Assembly: GCA_007693555.1 (NCBI GenBank)
Contig: REDJ01000215.1
Coordinates: 1 to 58,450 of the forward strand
Direction of reading: 5' to 3'
DNA from: Bacteroidota bacterium
GTDB lineage: Bacteria; Bacteroidota; Bacteroidia; Bacteroidales; UBA7960
Length of the DNA: 58,450 nt
Position numbers and translations under genes: made by a program. Below are positions 57,250 to 58,450 of the stretch, one piece after another. Every line of letters begins with the position of its first letter. Position 1 is the first letter of the stretch. The notes under the pieces were generated by a model. The model did no database searches, was not told the DNA's origin, and saw only the letters and a program-made list of their open reading frames with translations.

Positions 57250-58450
57250 ATGAATAAATATTTCGCTATTATTGCATGGGCATATATGGTTTTTCCTTTG
57301 CCCGGGAATACACAAACACCAAATATCGACAGCCTGTTGCAGGTTTACGCATATCAGCCTGACGATATCACCAGGTTTTCCACCCTTACCCACCTGATCA
57401 ATGCTTTTATGTATCGCGATCCGGAGCGATCTATGGCTTTTGCCCTGCAAAATCTTGCCTTAGCCCGGGAGATCGGGAGTGAAAAAAGGGAAAGCATGGC
57501 AAACTTTCATATAGGGGTATTATTTAATAACCAGGATCAGTACGATTCAGCAAAAATCTATTTCAACCAGACGTATCAGCTTGCTATGGTGACAGGAGAT
57601 TCAAGTAGTTTATTGTTAGCGATTAATGGACTGGCTGTTACCAACCTGAACATGGGTAATTTTGCTGCTGCCGATTCACTCAATGATATTAGTATTGAGA
57701 TTTATTCTCAGAGAAATGACAACTATCTTTTGGCAATAGCTTATACTATGAAAAGCCAGATCAATCAGAAACAGGGCAATTTTAATATTGCCTACAACTA
57801 TGCCCTGAAGGGTTTACGACTGATGAAGGAGTTTGACAAACCTGTTCGTACAGCCGATATTCTGCTTCAGATTGCCGTTATTGAGCAGGAACTGGGCAAT
57901 ATTTCAAATGCCATTGAGCATAGCAAGGAAGCACTTCAAATCTACCGTGCTCATGGTGATCTCAAGTACCAGGCTCAATTGCTTGGAAATCTTGGCGATC
58001 TGTTCATTATTCAGGGGAATTATAACGAAGCCCTGGATCTTTTACAGGAAAGTGCTGCCAAAGCCGATAGTGCAGGTAACCCGAGCAATAAGGCTGGTGC
58101 TTTAAACCGTCTGGGCAATCTTTATATGCTTCGCAATCAATACAATCAGGCCCGGAAAATGCTTGACGAGGGTCTTGAAATATCTTCACAAATCGGAGAT
58201 TTGCCCGGGAAAGTAAAGATTTTGAACTCCCTGGGTTTGTTTTATAATGAAACCAACAATCCACAACAAGCAATTCAGAATTTGAATCAAGCCATTCGTA
58301 TTTCTGAACAACTGAATCTAAGACAGGATAAAAGTAAAGCCTATCTTGAACGATCTTTAAGCCATGAAAATATGGGGATGCATCAACTGGCATTGTCTGA
58401 TTTTAAGACTCACAAAGAACTGTCTGATAGTATTTTTGCTTCTGAAAAAC
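57250..58450 (+). CDS. TPR-repeat protein, N-terminal part (runs off window)
   Basis: Open frame from ATG 57250 to the window edge, 400 codons with no stop. A hydrophobic N-terminus (about 4-18) suggests a signal peptide. From about residue 60 on there are many tetratricopeptide-type helix pairs with the A/G/Y spacing (for example the units around ALQNLALAREIG, GNFAAADSL, GNISNAIEHSKEAL, GNYNEALDLLQESA, NQYNQARKML and NNPQQAIQNLNQAI). In Bacteroidota such periplasmic TPR arrays often precede a transmembrane helix and a histidine kinase or LuxR-type output domain, but the end is outside the window. An imperfect -7 box TATCTTTA lies at 57152-57159. Confidence 0.85.
   Translation, partial: MNKYFAIIAWAYMVFPLPGNTQTPNIDSLLQVYAYQPDDITRFSTLTHLINAFMYRDPERSMAFALQNLALAREIGSEKRESMANFHIGVLFNNQDQYDSAKIYFNQTYQLAMVTGDSSSLLLAINGLAVTNLNMGNFAAADSLNDISIEIYSQRNDNYLLAIAYTMKSQINQKQGNFNIAYNYALKGLRLMKEFDKPVRTADILLQIAVIEQELGNISNAIEHSKEALQIYRAHGDLKYQAQLLGNLGDLFIIQGNYNEALDLLQESAAKADSAGNPSNKAGALNRLGNLYMLRNQYNQARKMLDEGLEISSQIGDLPGKVKILNSLGLFYNETNNPQQAIQNLNQAIRISEQLNLRQDKSKAYLERSLSHENMGMHQLALSDFKTHKELSDSIFASEK

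Overview
The window comes from the main chromosome of a Bacteroidota bacterium, most likely a Bacteroidia-type lineage. The evidence is a fused LpxC/FabZ gene, a PorX-type two-domain regulator, a secreted protein with a type IX secretion (T9SS) C-terminal sorting tail, a DUF4290 gene beside murA, a very long charged tail on ribosomal protein L17, and many Bacteroidota-style -7 boxes (TAnnTTTG). A-rich sequence rather than clear Shine-Dalgarno sites precedes most start codons. No insertion sequence, prophage, CRISPR array, rRNA or complete tRNA is visible; only the 3' half of a tRNA-Lys lies at the left edge.

Layout. 1-4.2 kb: tRNA-Lys end, then a leftward porX-tsaE-ald-esterase run. 4.5-9.9 kb: a rightward HD hydrolase and lipid A cluster (lpxD, lpxC/fabZ, lpxA, orphan ABC ATPase). 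10-15 kb: cell-envelope genes, namely a lipoprotein serpin, two related outer-membrane beta-barrel proteins and an erythromycin-esterase-like lipoprotein. 15-26.4 kb: leftward housekeeping genes (pcrA, DUF4290, murA, grpE, dnaJ, an ABC-2 exporter pair, ppx, a sigma-54-type response regulator). 26.6-27.7 kb: a secreted S9 peptidase. 28-46.7 kb: an uninterrupted str-S10-spc-alpha ribosomal superoperon (rpsL to rplQ), followed by eno. 48.3-54.8 kb: a T9SS-exported nuclease/phosphatase-like protein, two unrelated phosphate transporters that both carry PhoU-like tails, and mobA with a Cys-rich small protein. 55-58.4 kb: a cholesterol-dependent-cytolysin-like lipoprotein and the start of a TPR protein that runs off the window.

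How it fits together. The centre is core translation, protein export and envelope synthesis. PorX is the known regulator of T9SS in this phylum, and one T9SS client is visible at 48.3 kb. The lipid A genes share one rightward unit whose 5' leader holds a terminator-like hairpin just after a good promoter box. The ribosomal superoperon also has structured non-coding stretches, upstream of rpsL and between rplP and rpmC, that look like control elements.

The most unusual item is the pore-forming-like protein at 55,155-57,041. It has a lipoprotein signal with a probable surface-export motif (Cys-Glu-Lys-Asp-Asp), a recognisable cytolysin pore-forming core, no cholesterol-binding undecapeptide or domain 4, and a C-terminal LamG/concanavalin-like domain in its place. 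The serpin, with an intact inhibitory hinge and a predicted Lys-Ser scissile bond, is the second accessory gene of note.
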